43,808 nt of DNA. Origin: Candidatus Susulua stagnicola (GTDB taxonomy: Bacteria > Omnitrophota > Gorgyraeia > Duberdicusellales > 4484-171). The notes under the pieces are model-generated. The model did not search any database, was not told the DNA's origin, and saw only the letters and a list, made by a program, of their open reading frames with translations. The translations under genes and the position numbers were made by a program. Positions 24,557 to 31,481 of this stretch are shown here, one piece after another; position 1 is the first letter of the stretch, and each line of letters begins with the position of its first letter. The stretch lies in assembly GCA_030765735.1 (NCBI GenBank), contig JAVCBZ010000051.1, positions 1-43,808 on the forward strand. Reading direction: 5' to 3'.

Positions 24557-24805
24557 AAAGGGGTCAACTCCCTTTTTTTCTCCGCAATCTAATGGCGGTT
24601 TAGGATTCGCCTAAACCGCTCTTCCCGGTTAGGCCTCGGTGTAGGCGAATCCTAAACCGGGTTGTCAGGCTAAGAACTGGCAGAGGGTTAGCGGTAGGTA
24701 GAGATAAATTCATAAAACAATTAGTAAATAAGCTAAAAAGGCTTTTTAAAATGCTTAAACAAGAGTGGTCGAGGAAGGGGGCTTAAAAAGGGAGTTGACC
24801 CCTTT
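24557..24805. mobile_element. 249-bp MITE-like element with 21-bp terminal inverted repeats
   Basis: The left end AAAGGGGTCAACTCCCTTTT (from 24557) is matched in inverted orientation by AAAAGGGAGTTGACCCCTTT (to 24805), and one more T/A pair extends the match to 21 bp. Inside are a perfect hairpin GCGGTTTAGG / CCTAAACCGC (24595-24619) and an 18-bp inverted pair (24596-24613 with 24642-24659). No open frame of note is present. No target duplication is obvious. The rest of the gap, 24453-24556, shows nothing recognisable. Confidence 0.75.
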
Positions 24806-24851
24806 CCTTTATTTTAAAAACCCTCTGAAAAATTAGTTTTAACAGAGGCCT

Positions 24852-24898
24852 AAAAGGGACATTTCTAAATGTGCAAAAAAGGGACATTTTTAAATGTG
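24852..24898 (+). repeat. Tandem pair of 22-bp AAAAGGGACATT repeats
   Basis: 24852-24873 and 24877-24898 are identical except for one base. Each contains the palindrome ACATTTCTAAATGT (or its one-base variant). They share the AAAAGGG start with the terminal repeats of the neighbouring element. Confidence 0.75.
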
Positions 24899-24981
24899 GT
24901 TGACAGAATAGATATTTTGAGTTGAATATTTTCGCAATATGAGTTACAATTCACCCTTGAGGTTTAGTTGTAAAAATTAAA

Positions 24982-25009
24982 TTGACATCTTCGGGTTTAT
25001 AGATACAAT
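24982..25009 (+). promoter_or_regulatory. Promoter of tRNA-Glu
   Basis: -35 TTGACA (24982-24987), 16 bases, -10 TACAAT (25004-25009), ten bases before the mature 5' end of the tRNA. Confidence 0.75.
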
Positions 25010-25019
25010 TATAAAACAT

Positions 25020-25097
25020 GGCCCCATCGTCTAGCACGGTCTAGGACATATGGTTCTCAGCCATAAGACACCGGTTCAAATCCGGTTGGGGCTACCA
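25020..25097 (+). tRNA. tRNA-Glu (anticodon CTC)
   Basis: Full cloverleaf by eye. The acceptor is GGCCCCA with TGGGGCT (first pair G-U). The D stem is GTC/GAC with a rather long loop. The anticodon stem TATGG/CCATA encloses TTCTCAG, giving anticodon CTC for GAG codons. The T stem is ACCGG/CCGGT around TTCAAAT, the discriminator is A, and CCA is encoded at 25095-25097. It stands alone between a repeat-rich gap and the accessory cluster at 25344. Confidence 0.93.
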
Positions 25098-25294
25098 ATA
25101 ATTTAAAGAGAGGATAGATACAGTTCTGATTGGTTTAGTTGGCTATAGCCTTATCGTTGTTGTTATGTTTTAAAGATCCTGGTATTACTTTCCAATAATG
25201 CTATTAATCTTACAGTTTTTCCTTTGGTACGTAGATTTCTATGGAAACTCTTGTTAAGCCTTGATTAATATTTTATTAATTTATTAATTAATAC

Positions 25295-25323
25295 TTGACA
25301 TGACAGATTCTATGATGTATACT
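25295..25323 (+). promoter_or_regulatory. Strong promoter of the XRE-cupin/M20/AckA-like cluster
   Basis: -35 TTGACA (25295-25300), 17 bases, -10 TATACT (25318-25323), GGAGG before the ATG at 25344. The bases just upstream (25263-25292) are a run of ATTAAT-type units that could be an UP element or an operator. The rest of 25098-25262 shows no gene, only a short palindrome GGCTATAGCC at 25141. Confidence 0.8.
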
Positions 25324-25343
25324 TTCTTTGGAGGTTAGAAAAG

Positions 25344-25895
25344 ATGAAAATAGTTGGTGTGAATATAAAACGATTAAGGGATGAACAAGTCCTAACACTT
25401 AGAACCTTAGCTAAAAAAGTGGGTATTAGCGCAAGCTTCTTGTCACAAGTTGAGAGCGGTAAAGCTTCCCCATCTTTATCGACATTAAAAAGCATTTCTG
25501 ATGCCCTCGCTACGACTGTTGGTGATCTTATAGGGGAAGGCCAGAAAATTGATAATAATCCTGTAGTAAAATTAAGTGAAAGAAAACATGTGAAGGGAAT
25601 AGGCAAGGGGATCAACATGTATTTATTGACATCACGAGATCCGAATAAACAGATGGAACCTTTACTCTTTAAATTGAAAAAGGGTGTTACATCGGGGGTG
25701 GCGTCTTATAAGCATTTTGGACAAGAGTTTGTGATGGTTTTAAGAGGATCTATGGAGATTACTCTTAATAGTGTAGTTTACATATTAAAGAAGGGCGACA
25801 GTATATACTTTAATTCAAGTGTACCGCATGCTTTTAGAAATATAGGTAAAGAAGAGGCAGAAGCTATCTGGGTTATAACACCGCCGACCTTTTAG
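25344..25895 (+). CDS. XRE-family regulator with C-terminal cupin domain
   Basis: Residues about 7-63 are a lambda-repressor-like helix-turn-helix (LRTLAKKVGISASFLSQVES, SPSLSTLKSISDAL). Residues about 110-180 are a cupin barrel (KHFGQEFVMVLRGSMEI, KKGDSIYFNSSVPHAFRN) that in this family senses a small ligand, as in PuuR-type regulators. The 183-residue length is typical. It stands first in a four-gene cluster with its own promoter and may regulate both itself and the genes behind it. The ligand is unknown. Confidence 0.88.
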   Translation: MKIVGVNIKRLRDEQVLTLRTLAKKVGISASFLSQVESGKASPSLSTLKSISDALATTVGDLIGEGQKIDNNPVVKLSERKHVKGIGKGINMYLLTSRDPNKQMEPLLFKLKKGVTSGVASYKHFGQEFVMVLRGSMEITLNSVVYILKKGDSIYFNSSVPHAFRNIGKEEAEAIWVITPPTF

Positions 25896-25919
25896 AAGAC
25901 AAAATTTTTTTGAAAAAAG

Positions 25920-25945
25920 TGTTAACTATTAGTTAATAATGTTAA
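25920..25945. promoter_or_regulatory. Candidate operator before the M20-like gene
   Basis: GTTAACTATTAGTTAATAAT, followed by GTTAAT, consists of spaced TTAA/ATTAAT units like those in front of the XRE-cupin gene at 25263-25292. Both could be sites for that regulator. The evidence is only the resemblance of AT-rich motifs. Confidence 0.25.
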
Positions 25946-25973
25946 TGAATATAAAACAAAATGGAGGTGTATG

Positions 25974-27191
25974 ATGAAAAAATTAATCAAAGCAAAAGCT
26001 AAAGGTCTTAGAAAGTCGCTAGAAAAATTTGCTATAAAGATAGAAAGTTTTAAGCTTAGTTCCTCAAACATGGGTGAGTTTACGGATTTGATTTTAACCG
26101 AAATGAGAGATTTGGGGTTTGACAAAGTTACTAAAGATAAGGCTGGTAACCTAATCGGAGTGATAAAAGGATATGGGAGTAAGGATGCCATCGTTATATT
26201 GTCTCACATTGATATCAAGACACCTGAGCAACAAAAGGCAGAAGATGTTAGTAATAGTGGAATGACAAAATTTAGGTCTGGTATTATTTCAAGTATTTAC
26301 GCAGGTGCTTTAATGAAAAGGACTATGTTGCCGATGACAGGTGATTTAATAATTAGCTGTGTGCCTAGGCTTGGATGTTGTGATTTTGGTACCAAATATC
26401 TTTTTAATGATGTTTTGAAAAATAGAGTCAAAAAGATTAAAGGTGTAATACTTTGTGAACCTACTGATTTTAATATTAATCTAGGGCATAAAGGTATGAT
26501 GGAATATGAAATAGTGGTTAAAGGTAAGCTGAATAGGAATTTTCTAGAGAATCGCGGGATGAACATGCTTGGTACGATGTTTCCTTTAATAAGTGAATTA
26601 GAGAAGGTGTCAAAAGAATTACCAAATGATTTTAATTTAGGACGTTCTAGTTTGAGAATCAAAGATGTGAGTTATAGTGGATGCCAACCTCAAGATGAGA
26701 TAAACGAATTTAGGATAGTTGTTGATAGGGCGTTTATACCTGAAGAAACTAAAGGTTATATTTTAAATAGAGCCAAGGCAATAGCAAAGACTGTATATAA
26801 ACAAGAACAAGGTATTACTGTGAATACTCTTTTAGCTAAAGAGCGAATCAAAACTTATACAGGGCTTGATTTGGTGCTTGAAAAAGAGTTTAAGCCTTGG
26901 TCTATGGAAAGTCATCAGCCTTTTGCTTTAGAATCGCTTGAGAGTTTGAACGAAAATGGATTCAAATCGAATTTTGGCTATTGGAAAAAAGTGGTAACTG
27001 AAGGTTCTTACACATATGCGCAATTGAAAATACCTACAATAGGATTTGGCGCAGGAGTTGAAGATAACATAGATTCAAGCATCGACTCTTTAAACTTAGA
27101 TAAGATTGAGAAGGCTTCTTATGGTCAAGCATTGATTGTTCAGAGGAACATAGGTATGCCTACTTTTGGCTGGAGCTCTGATGAAATCTAA
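25974..27191 (+). CDS. M20-family peptidase/deacylase homologue with altered metal site
   Basis: The fold is recognisable from the strand-loop VILSHIDIKTP (the HxD ligand pair), LCEPTDFNINLGHKGMMEYE (the EPT ligand and GH[KR]G motif of M20) and the closing PTIGFGAGVEDNIDSS. Two metal-ligand positions differ: the usual EE pair is replaced by GCCDFG, and the C-terminal ligand His (normally in a xxHxxNE context) is Asp. The nearest described relatives I can name are YgeY-type hydrolases. Activity on peptides or N-acyl amino acids is doubtful, and a binding or altered-chemistry role is possible. ATG 25974 is favoured over 25971 by spacing to GGAGG. Confidence 0.7.
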   Translation: MKKLIKAKAKGLRKSLEKFAIKIESFKLSSSNMGEFTDLILTEMRDLGFDKVTKDKAGNLIGVIKGYGSKDAIVILSHIDIKTPEQQKAEDVSNSGMTKFRSGIISSIYAGALMKRTMLPMTGDLIISCVPRLGCCDFGTKYLFNDVLKNRVKKIKGVILCEPTDFNINLGHKGMMEYEIVVKGKLNRNFLENRGMNMLGTMFPLISELEKVSKELPNDFNLGRSSLRIKDVSYSGCQPQDEINEFRIVVDRAFIPEETKGYILNRAKAIAKTVYKQEQGITVNTLLAKERIKTYTGLDLVLEKEFKPWSMESHQPFALESLESLNENGFKSNFGYWKKVVTEGSYTYAQLKIPTIGFGAGVEDNIDSSIDSLNLDKIEKASYGQALIVQRNIGMPTFGWSSDEI

Positions 27192-28416
27192 GGAAAAAAA
27201 GTCCAATATACTTGTGATTAATTGTGGAAGTTCATCCTTAAAGTATAAAATAATAAGGATGCCGGATGAAGATGAAATAGTCCGGGGAGAGGCTGAAAGG
27301 GTGGGAATCAAAACACAAGGTGTTTCTATCATTACACATACAGTCCTTGGTAAAAAGAGGACGATTAAGGTTTTGCTTCCTAATCATTCGATAGCGCTTA
27401 AGAAGGTGCTTGAGTTAATAGCGAATGACGAAAAAGAAAATAAAGATATAAGATTTGATACTTTTGCTCATCGGTATGTTCATCCAGGCAAGTTTTTTAC
27501 GAAAACTACTAAAATTAATAAAATGGTTTTAACAAAATTGAAGGAGACTTTGCCGCTTGCTCCTATCCATAATCCGATATCTTATAAATTATTAGAATTT
27601 TGCCATCGAGAAAAATCTTCTATAGACCAATTTGTTGTATTTGATACGGCATTCCATAAAACTATTTTGCCTGAATATTCGACCTATGTGTTGCCTCTTA
27701 AAGTTATTAAGAAATATGGAATACGGAAGATAGGTTTTCATGGTATATCACATCAGTATGCAATGGAAGAGGCTTGTAAGTTTTTTAATAGAGATAAAAT
27801 CACACAAAAGATAATAAGTTGTCATTTGGGCACTGGCGGTTCAAGTGTTTGTGCAATCAGGAGTGGGAGATCTATAAATAATTCAATGGGTTTTACGCCG
27901 CTTGAAGGATTGATGATGAATACTCGCTCAGGTGACATAGATCCTGGAGCTATATTTTACATAATGTTTAGAGAGTGTTTTTCTCCAGAAGAAGCTGAAA
28001 ATATTTTAAATAATAAAAGTGGTATTCTTGGAGTATTTAATTCTTCATCTGACTTAAGAGATGTCATTAAAGACATAGACAATAACAAACAAGCGAAAAT
28101 GACATTTGATATGTATGTACGTAGAGTTAGGGCGTACATAAGTTTTTATTCCTTGATACTGAAAAAATCAGATATTTTAATATTTACAGATTCGCTTGGA
28201 GTAGGGTCATCTGTATTAAGAGAAAGCATTTGTGAAAATATGGAATTTTTAGGGCCGAACTTAGACAAGGAAAAAAATACTAAATACAGTGAGGGTATAA
28301 GTGAGATTTCTTTATCTGGATCTGAAACGAAAATTCTTGTGATTCCCACAGATGAAGAGATTATGATTGCTAGAGAAGCTTATCAAAGGTTGGTAAAAGA
28401 TGATCTTAGTCATTGA
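27181..28416 (+). CDS. Acetate kinase paralogue lacking the GGIGE loop
   Basis: A 411-residue ASKHA kinase of the AckA family. It keeps VINCGSSSLKYK, the Arg in FAHRYVHPG, VFDTAFHKT, ISCHLGTGGSS, the Arg in MMNTRSGDID and PTDEEIMIA. The nucleotide loop ITGGIGEHS of the canonical copy is replaced by FTDSLGVGSS, so adenosine binding should differ. A TTG at 27166 is in frame, but the ATG at 27181 has GGAG five bases upstream. It overlaps the M20-like gene by 11 bases and the next paralogue by 17. The substrate may be another acyl phosphate. Confidence 0.82.
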   Translation: MKSKEKKSNILVINCGSSSLKYKIIRMPDEDEIVRGEAERVGIKTQGVSIITHTVLGKKRTIKVLLPNHSIALKKVLELIANDEKENKDIRFDTFAHRYVHPGKFFTKTTKINKMVLTKLKETLPLAPIHNPISYKLLEFCHREKSSIDQFVVFDTAFHKTILPEYSTYVLPLKVIKKYGIRKIGFHGISHQYAMEEACKFFNRDKITQKIISCHLGTGGSSVCAIRSGRSINNSMGFTPLEGLMMNTRSGDIDPGAIFYIMFRECFSPEEAENILNNKSGILGVFNSSSDLRDVIKDIDNNKQAKMTFDMYVRRVRAYISFYSLILKKSDILIFTDSLGVGSSVLRESICENMEFLGPNLDKEKNTKYSEGISEISLSGSETKILVIPTDEEIMIAREAYQRLVKDDLSH

Positions 28417-29503
28417 TTATAATTTAAAAGATATAAAAGTGTCAACTTTTGAAGAGAAATTTGATGGGCAGATTTTATCTAGTGATATTAAAGCTATTGA
28501 TGAAATAAAAGATGATGATCTATTTAAGAAAATTATTCAAAATATTAATGGTAAGAAGAAAATCAAGGCTATTTCATTTAGAATCTTATTTGGAGGAGAT
28601 TATTTTGATAAGCCAACGCTTGTTGATGAAAAGTTTTTTTTACACTTTGAGAAATTAACAGATTTTTTTCCTTTTTATGTGCCATTAACATCAAGGATGC
28701 TAAAAAGATTCCAAAAAATATTCAAAGACATTCCCTTGATAGCTTTTTTCGAAACATCATTTTTTTTGAAATTGCCGGATAAAGAAAAATATTACACTTT
28801 ACCGTTTGAGTATTACCAGAACAATAGAATAAAGAGATGGGGGTTTCATGGGATATTTCATCAAGCAAATACTAGGATTTTTTCTAAAGGTGATAGAAAT
28901 CTATCTATAGTATTTGATAAACAAACTACAGTATGTGCAACTCGTAACAATAAACCTCTTTCTGTAAGTTTAGGATATACGCCTTTGGGCGGTATTATGT
29001 CTAGAACGAGTTGCGGAGATTTGGATCCTGGGATAGTGCTCTATCTTATGAATGTACATAAGCTCTCGATTTATGAGATCGATGAAATGTTGAAGAACAA
29101 AAGTGGATTTGTAGGGCTCTCGGGATATGATATCTCAATAAGTGAAATGTTAAAGCTATACGGCAAAGATGCTAAAGTTGATATGGCATTTGACATTTAT
29201 CAGTCTCAGATAATGAAGTATGTAGGTGAAGGGATAGCAGCATTGGGAGGTTTAGATAATATTATTTTTGCTGGGAGCAATGTGGGAATATTTACTCCAA
29301 TAATTCATCAAATCGTGAGAAAGATATTATTTTTAGGAATAAACACCATAAGTTTGCCATGGTCTGAAGATAAAACTATAATCGATATTACATCTGCTGA
29401 GTCTAGGATAAAGGTATATATTAGCAGAATGGATATTGCTAAAGTTATCTTTCACGAGAGTGATATCTTTTGTAAAAATTCTAGTAATTTAAGAATAATT
29501 TAA
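28400..29503 (+). CDS. Degenerate acetate kinase homologue (probable pseudokinase)
   Basis: Whole-length similarity to AckA is visible in LPFEYYQNNRIKRWGFHG, YTPLGGIMSRTSCGDLDPG and MLKNKSGFVGLSG. Catalytic residues are mostly gone. The N7 region NCGSSS is DYNLKD, the HR pair is FR (R61 kept), the catalytic Asp is Glu118 in FFETSFF, the His of CHLGNG is Phe172, the Arg of GTRSGD is Ser204, GGIGE is absent, and the terminal DEE motif is lost. The frame is intact over 367 codons, so it is maintained. It most likely acts as a non-catalytic partner of the preceding kinase. Confidence 0.75.
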   Translation: MILVIDYNLKDIKVSTFEEKFDGQILSSDIKAIDEIKDDDLFKKIIQNINGKKKIKAISFRILFGGDYFDKPTLVDEKFFLHFEKLTDFFPFYVPLTSRMLKRFQKIFKDIPLIAFFETSFFLKLPDKEKYYTLPFEYYQNNRIKRWGFHGIFHQANTRIFSKGDRNLSIVFDKQTTVCATRNNKPLSVSLGYTPLGGIMSRTSCGDLDPGIVLYLMNVHKLSIYEIDEMLKNKSGFVGLSGYDISISEMLKLYGKDAKVDMAFDIYQSQIMKYVGEGIAALGGLDNIIFAGSNVGIFTPIIHQIVRKILFLGINTISLPWSEDKTIIDITSAESRIKVYISRMDIAKVIFHESDIFCKNSSNLRII

Positions 29504-29598
29504 AGGATCTAAAAGTTAGAAAAAAGCAGTGTTTAGATCAGGACAGGTAGATGTCCCTATTATAAATTTAAGATTAATCATTTAATCATATCGATAAT

Positions 29599-29626
29599 TT
29601 GTTTTTCTGGGATTTTTTGATATAAT
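29599..29626 (+). promoter_or_regulatory. Promoter with extended -10 upstream of the VIT1-like gene
   Basis: TTGTTT (29599-29604), 16 bases, TATAAT (29621-29626) preceded by TG (TGATATAAT). The leader would be about 75 bases. Confidence 0.5.
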
Positions 29627-29705
29627 CATGCATTGAGAGAAGTTGTGGTTTATAAGGTTTTAGTGGACATAATGTTTTTGACAGAAATAATCAGGGTGGC
29701 TTAGA

Positions 29706-30182
29706 GTGAGACATTCATTAAAAGTTGGATTTAGTTTTGGTATTACCTCAGGAATAATAACAACTTTAGGATTAATGGTAGGGTTAAATTCCAGCACTAA
29801 TTCAAAGATTGCAGTTATTGGTGGTATATTAATAATTGCTATAGCTGATGCTTTTTCTGATGCCTTAGGAATACATATTTCTGAAGAGTTTGAAAATCAT
29901 CACACAACAAAACAGGTTTGGACTTCAACTATAGCAACTTTTTTTGCAAAATTTATTTTTTCATTAACTTTTATTATTCCAATTTTAATTTTTGAACTTT
30001 CAACTGCTATTATTGCTAGTATAATCTGGGGATTTTCAGTATTGGCCATACTAAGTTATCAAATGGCAAAAGAACAAAATGCTAGTCCATGGAAGGTAAT
30101 TGGTGAGCATCTTGCAATTGCAACAGTGGTTGTGTTTGCAACTCATCATCTTGGGAATTGGATTTTAGCAAATTTTAATTAA
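29706..30182 (+). CDS. VIT1/CCC1-family transporter-like membrane protein
   Basis: About five membrane helices in 158 residues. The N-terminal VGFSFGITSGIITTLGLMVG and the IADAFSDALGIHISEE segment match the VIT1/CCC1 family, which moves iron or manganese out of the cytoplasm. The cytosolic metal-binding insert of plant VIT1 is absent, as in small bacterial members. The start is GTG at 29706. No regulator or ferritin gene adjoins it. The substrate is inferred only from the family. Confidence 0.7.
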   Translation: MRHSLKVGFSFGITSGIITTLGLMVGLNSSTNSKIAVIGGILIIAIADAFSDALGIHISEEFENHHTTKQVWTSTIATFFAKFIFSLTFIIPILIFELSTAIIASIIWGFSVLAILSYQMAKEQNASPWKVIGEHLAIATVVVFATHHLGNWILANFN

Positions 30183-30228
30183 TTTCTGCTTTTATTTCTG
30201 CCAAATTTCTTTATTTTTTATAGAGTTA

Positions 30229-30237
30229 TGGTATAAT
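30229..30237 (+). promoter_or_regulatory. Extended -10 box upstream of hisF
   Basis: TGGTATAAT at 30229-30237 is the same extended -10 as in front of miaB. No convincing -35 is present. It would drive hisF-hisI-trpE with a leader of about 60 bases. Confidence 0.45.
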
Positions 30238-30304
30238 TTATTTCGTTAAAAGCTTATTATTTGGTTAAGAATATAATTATTAATGATAAAGTGCAAAATT
30301 GCTG

Positions 30305-31060
30305 ATGTTAGCTAAACGAATAATACCATGCTTAGATATTAATAAGGGAAGAGTAGTCAAGGGGGTTAATTTCATTAACCTTCAAGATGCGGGTGATCCA
30401 ATTAAAAATGCTAAATTTTATGAGGATCAAGGCGCAGATGAGTTGGTTTTTTTAGATATTACTGCTAGTGTAGAAAAACGAGCTACGACTATTGAGTTAG
30501 TTAAAAAGATTTCTCAGGTTGTTTTTATGCCTTTTACTGTTGGAGGTGGAATAAAATCAGTTTTGGATATACGTAGACTTCTTTTGGCTGGAGCAGAAAA
30601 AGTTTCACTAAACACTGCTGCTGTTAAAAATCCTCAATTAATTAAGGAAGCTTCGGATATTTTTGGTAGTCAGTGTATAGTTGTTGCCATTGATGCAAAA
30701 TCAAAGGGAAAGGGTTGGGAAGTATATATCAATGGTGGTAGAACAGCAACAGGCATAGATGTTTTAAAATGGGCTCAAAAAGTCCAAAAATTAGGTGCTG
30801 GTGAGATTCTTCTTACTAGCATGGATTATGATGGCACTAAAGATGGTTTTGATATAAAATTAGTGCGGGCAATATCTGATCTGGTTGAGATACCAGTGAT
30901 TGCTTCTGGAGGAGCAGGTAAACTTAAAGATTTTTTTGATGTTTTTAAGGAAACCAAAGCTACTGCAGGGTTGGCAGCTTCGATATTTCATTATCGTCAG
31001 ATTAGCATTAAAAATATAAAAGGATATCTTAGAAAAAAAGGAATAAAGGTGAGGATATGA
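30305..31060 (+). CDS. hisF: Imidazole glycerol phosphate synthase subunit HisF
   Basis: Cyclase subunit that makes imidazole glycerol phosphate and AICAR from PRFAR with ammonia from HisH. Starting at ATG 30305 the protein begins MLAKRIIPCLDI, which places the catalytic Asp at D11 as in characterised enzymes. A TTG at 30299 is therefore rejected. The second catalytic Asp lies in VVAIDAKSKG. FTVGGGIKSVLD, SLNTAAVKNP and PVIASGGAGK are the phosphate-binding loops. HisH is not in view. The last four bases overlap hisI. Confidence 0.95.
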   Translation: MLAKRIIPCLDINKGRVVKGVNFINLQDAGDPIKNAKFYEDQGADELVFLDITASVEKRATTIELVKKISQVVFMPFTVGGGIKSVLDIRRLLLAGAEKVSLNTAAVKNPQLIKEASDIFGSQCIVVAIDAKSKGKGWEVYINGGRTATGIDVLKWAQKVQKLGAGEILLTSMDYDGTKDGFDIKLVRAISDLVEIPVIASGGAGKLKDFFDVFKETKATAGLAASIFHYRQISIKNIKGYLRKKGIKVRI

Positions 31061-31476
31061 AGGATAAAGGAACAAGGATGAAGGATAAAGGAGCAAGGAT
31101 AAAGGATAAAGAGAAAAAGATAAAGATAAAGATAAAGATAAAGATAAAGGGAAAAGCAGTGATAATTCCGAAGTTAAAATTTGGGCAAGATGGACTTATT
31201 CCAGCAATTGTTCAAGATGATAAAACTGGAGATGTTTTAATGATTGCCTATATGAATAAGGAATCGCTAGAAATTACTTTGCGTGAGATGAGAACTTGTT
31301 TTTGGTCTCGTTCTCGAAAGACTCTTTGGCGTAAGGGTGAAACCAGTGGTCATGTTCAAAAGATAAAGAAAATATATTATGATTGCGATAAGGATGCTTT
31401 GTTAGTAAGGGTAGATCAAAAAGGCGTTGCTTGTCATACTGGTGAGTGGAGCTGTTTTTTCCGAAGACTGATTTAA
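31057..31476 (+). CDS. hisI: Phosphoribosyl-AMP cyclohydrolase
   Basis: Opens the purine ring of phosphoribosyl-AMP in histidine synthesis. The core from about residue 38 has VLMIAYMNKESLE, FWSRSRKTLWRKGETSG, YDCDKDALLVRVDQKG and ACHTGEWSCFFR, which carry the metal-binding Asp and Cys residues. It lacks the HisE domain of fused forms. The first 33 residues are a repeat-encoded basic tail (MKDKG repeats, then KIKIKIK) absent from normal HisI proteins. Translation may be coupled to hisF through ATGA. Confidence 0.93.
   Translation: MKDKGTRMKDKGARIKDKEKKIKIKIKIKIKGKAVIIPKLKFGQDGLIPAIVQDDKTGDVLMIAYMNKESLEITLREMRTCFWSRSRKTLWRKGETSGHVQKIKKIYYDCDKDALLVRVDQKGVACHTGEWSCFFRRLI
31059..31149 (+). repeat. 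AAGGATAAAGG / AGATAA low-complexity repeat at the hisI start
   Basis: Three AAGGATAAAGG-type units followed by at least five AGATAA hexamers. It contains the 20-base stretch 31088-31107 shared exactly with miaB 2233-2252. Hexamer arrays like this can change length by slippage without shifting the frame. Confidence 0.8.
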
Positions 31477-31481
31477 GAGAT

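Noticed and set aside
24557..24898. CRISPR array in the repeat-rich gap
   Set aside because: The repeats are terminal inverted repeats and one short tandem pair. There is no series of regularly spaced repeats with variable spacers and no cas gene.
25020..29705. The accessory cluster beside tRNA-Glu as a tRNA-integrated genomic island
   Set aside because: No second copy of the tRNA 3' end (the T arm and CCA end) is found in 29504-29705, and no integrase gene is present. An island remains possible, but the att evidence is absent.
31446..31481. Upstream GTG start for trpE
   Set aside because: It lies inside the conserved end of hisI and has no ribosome site, while the ATG at 31482 is well placed.
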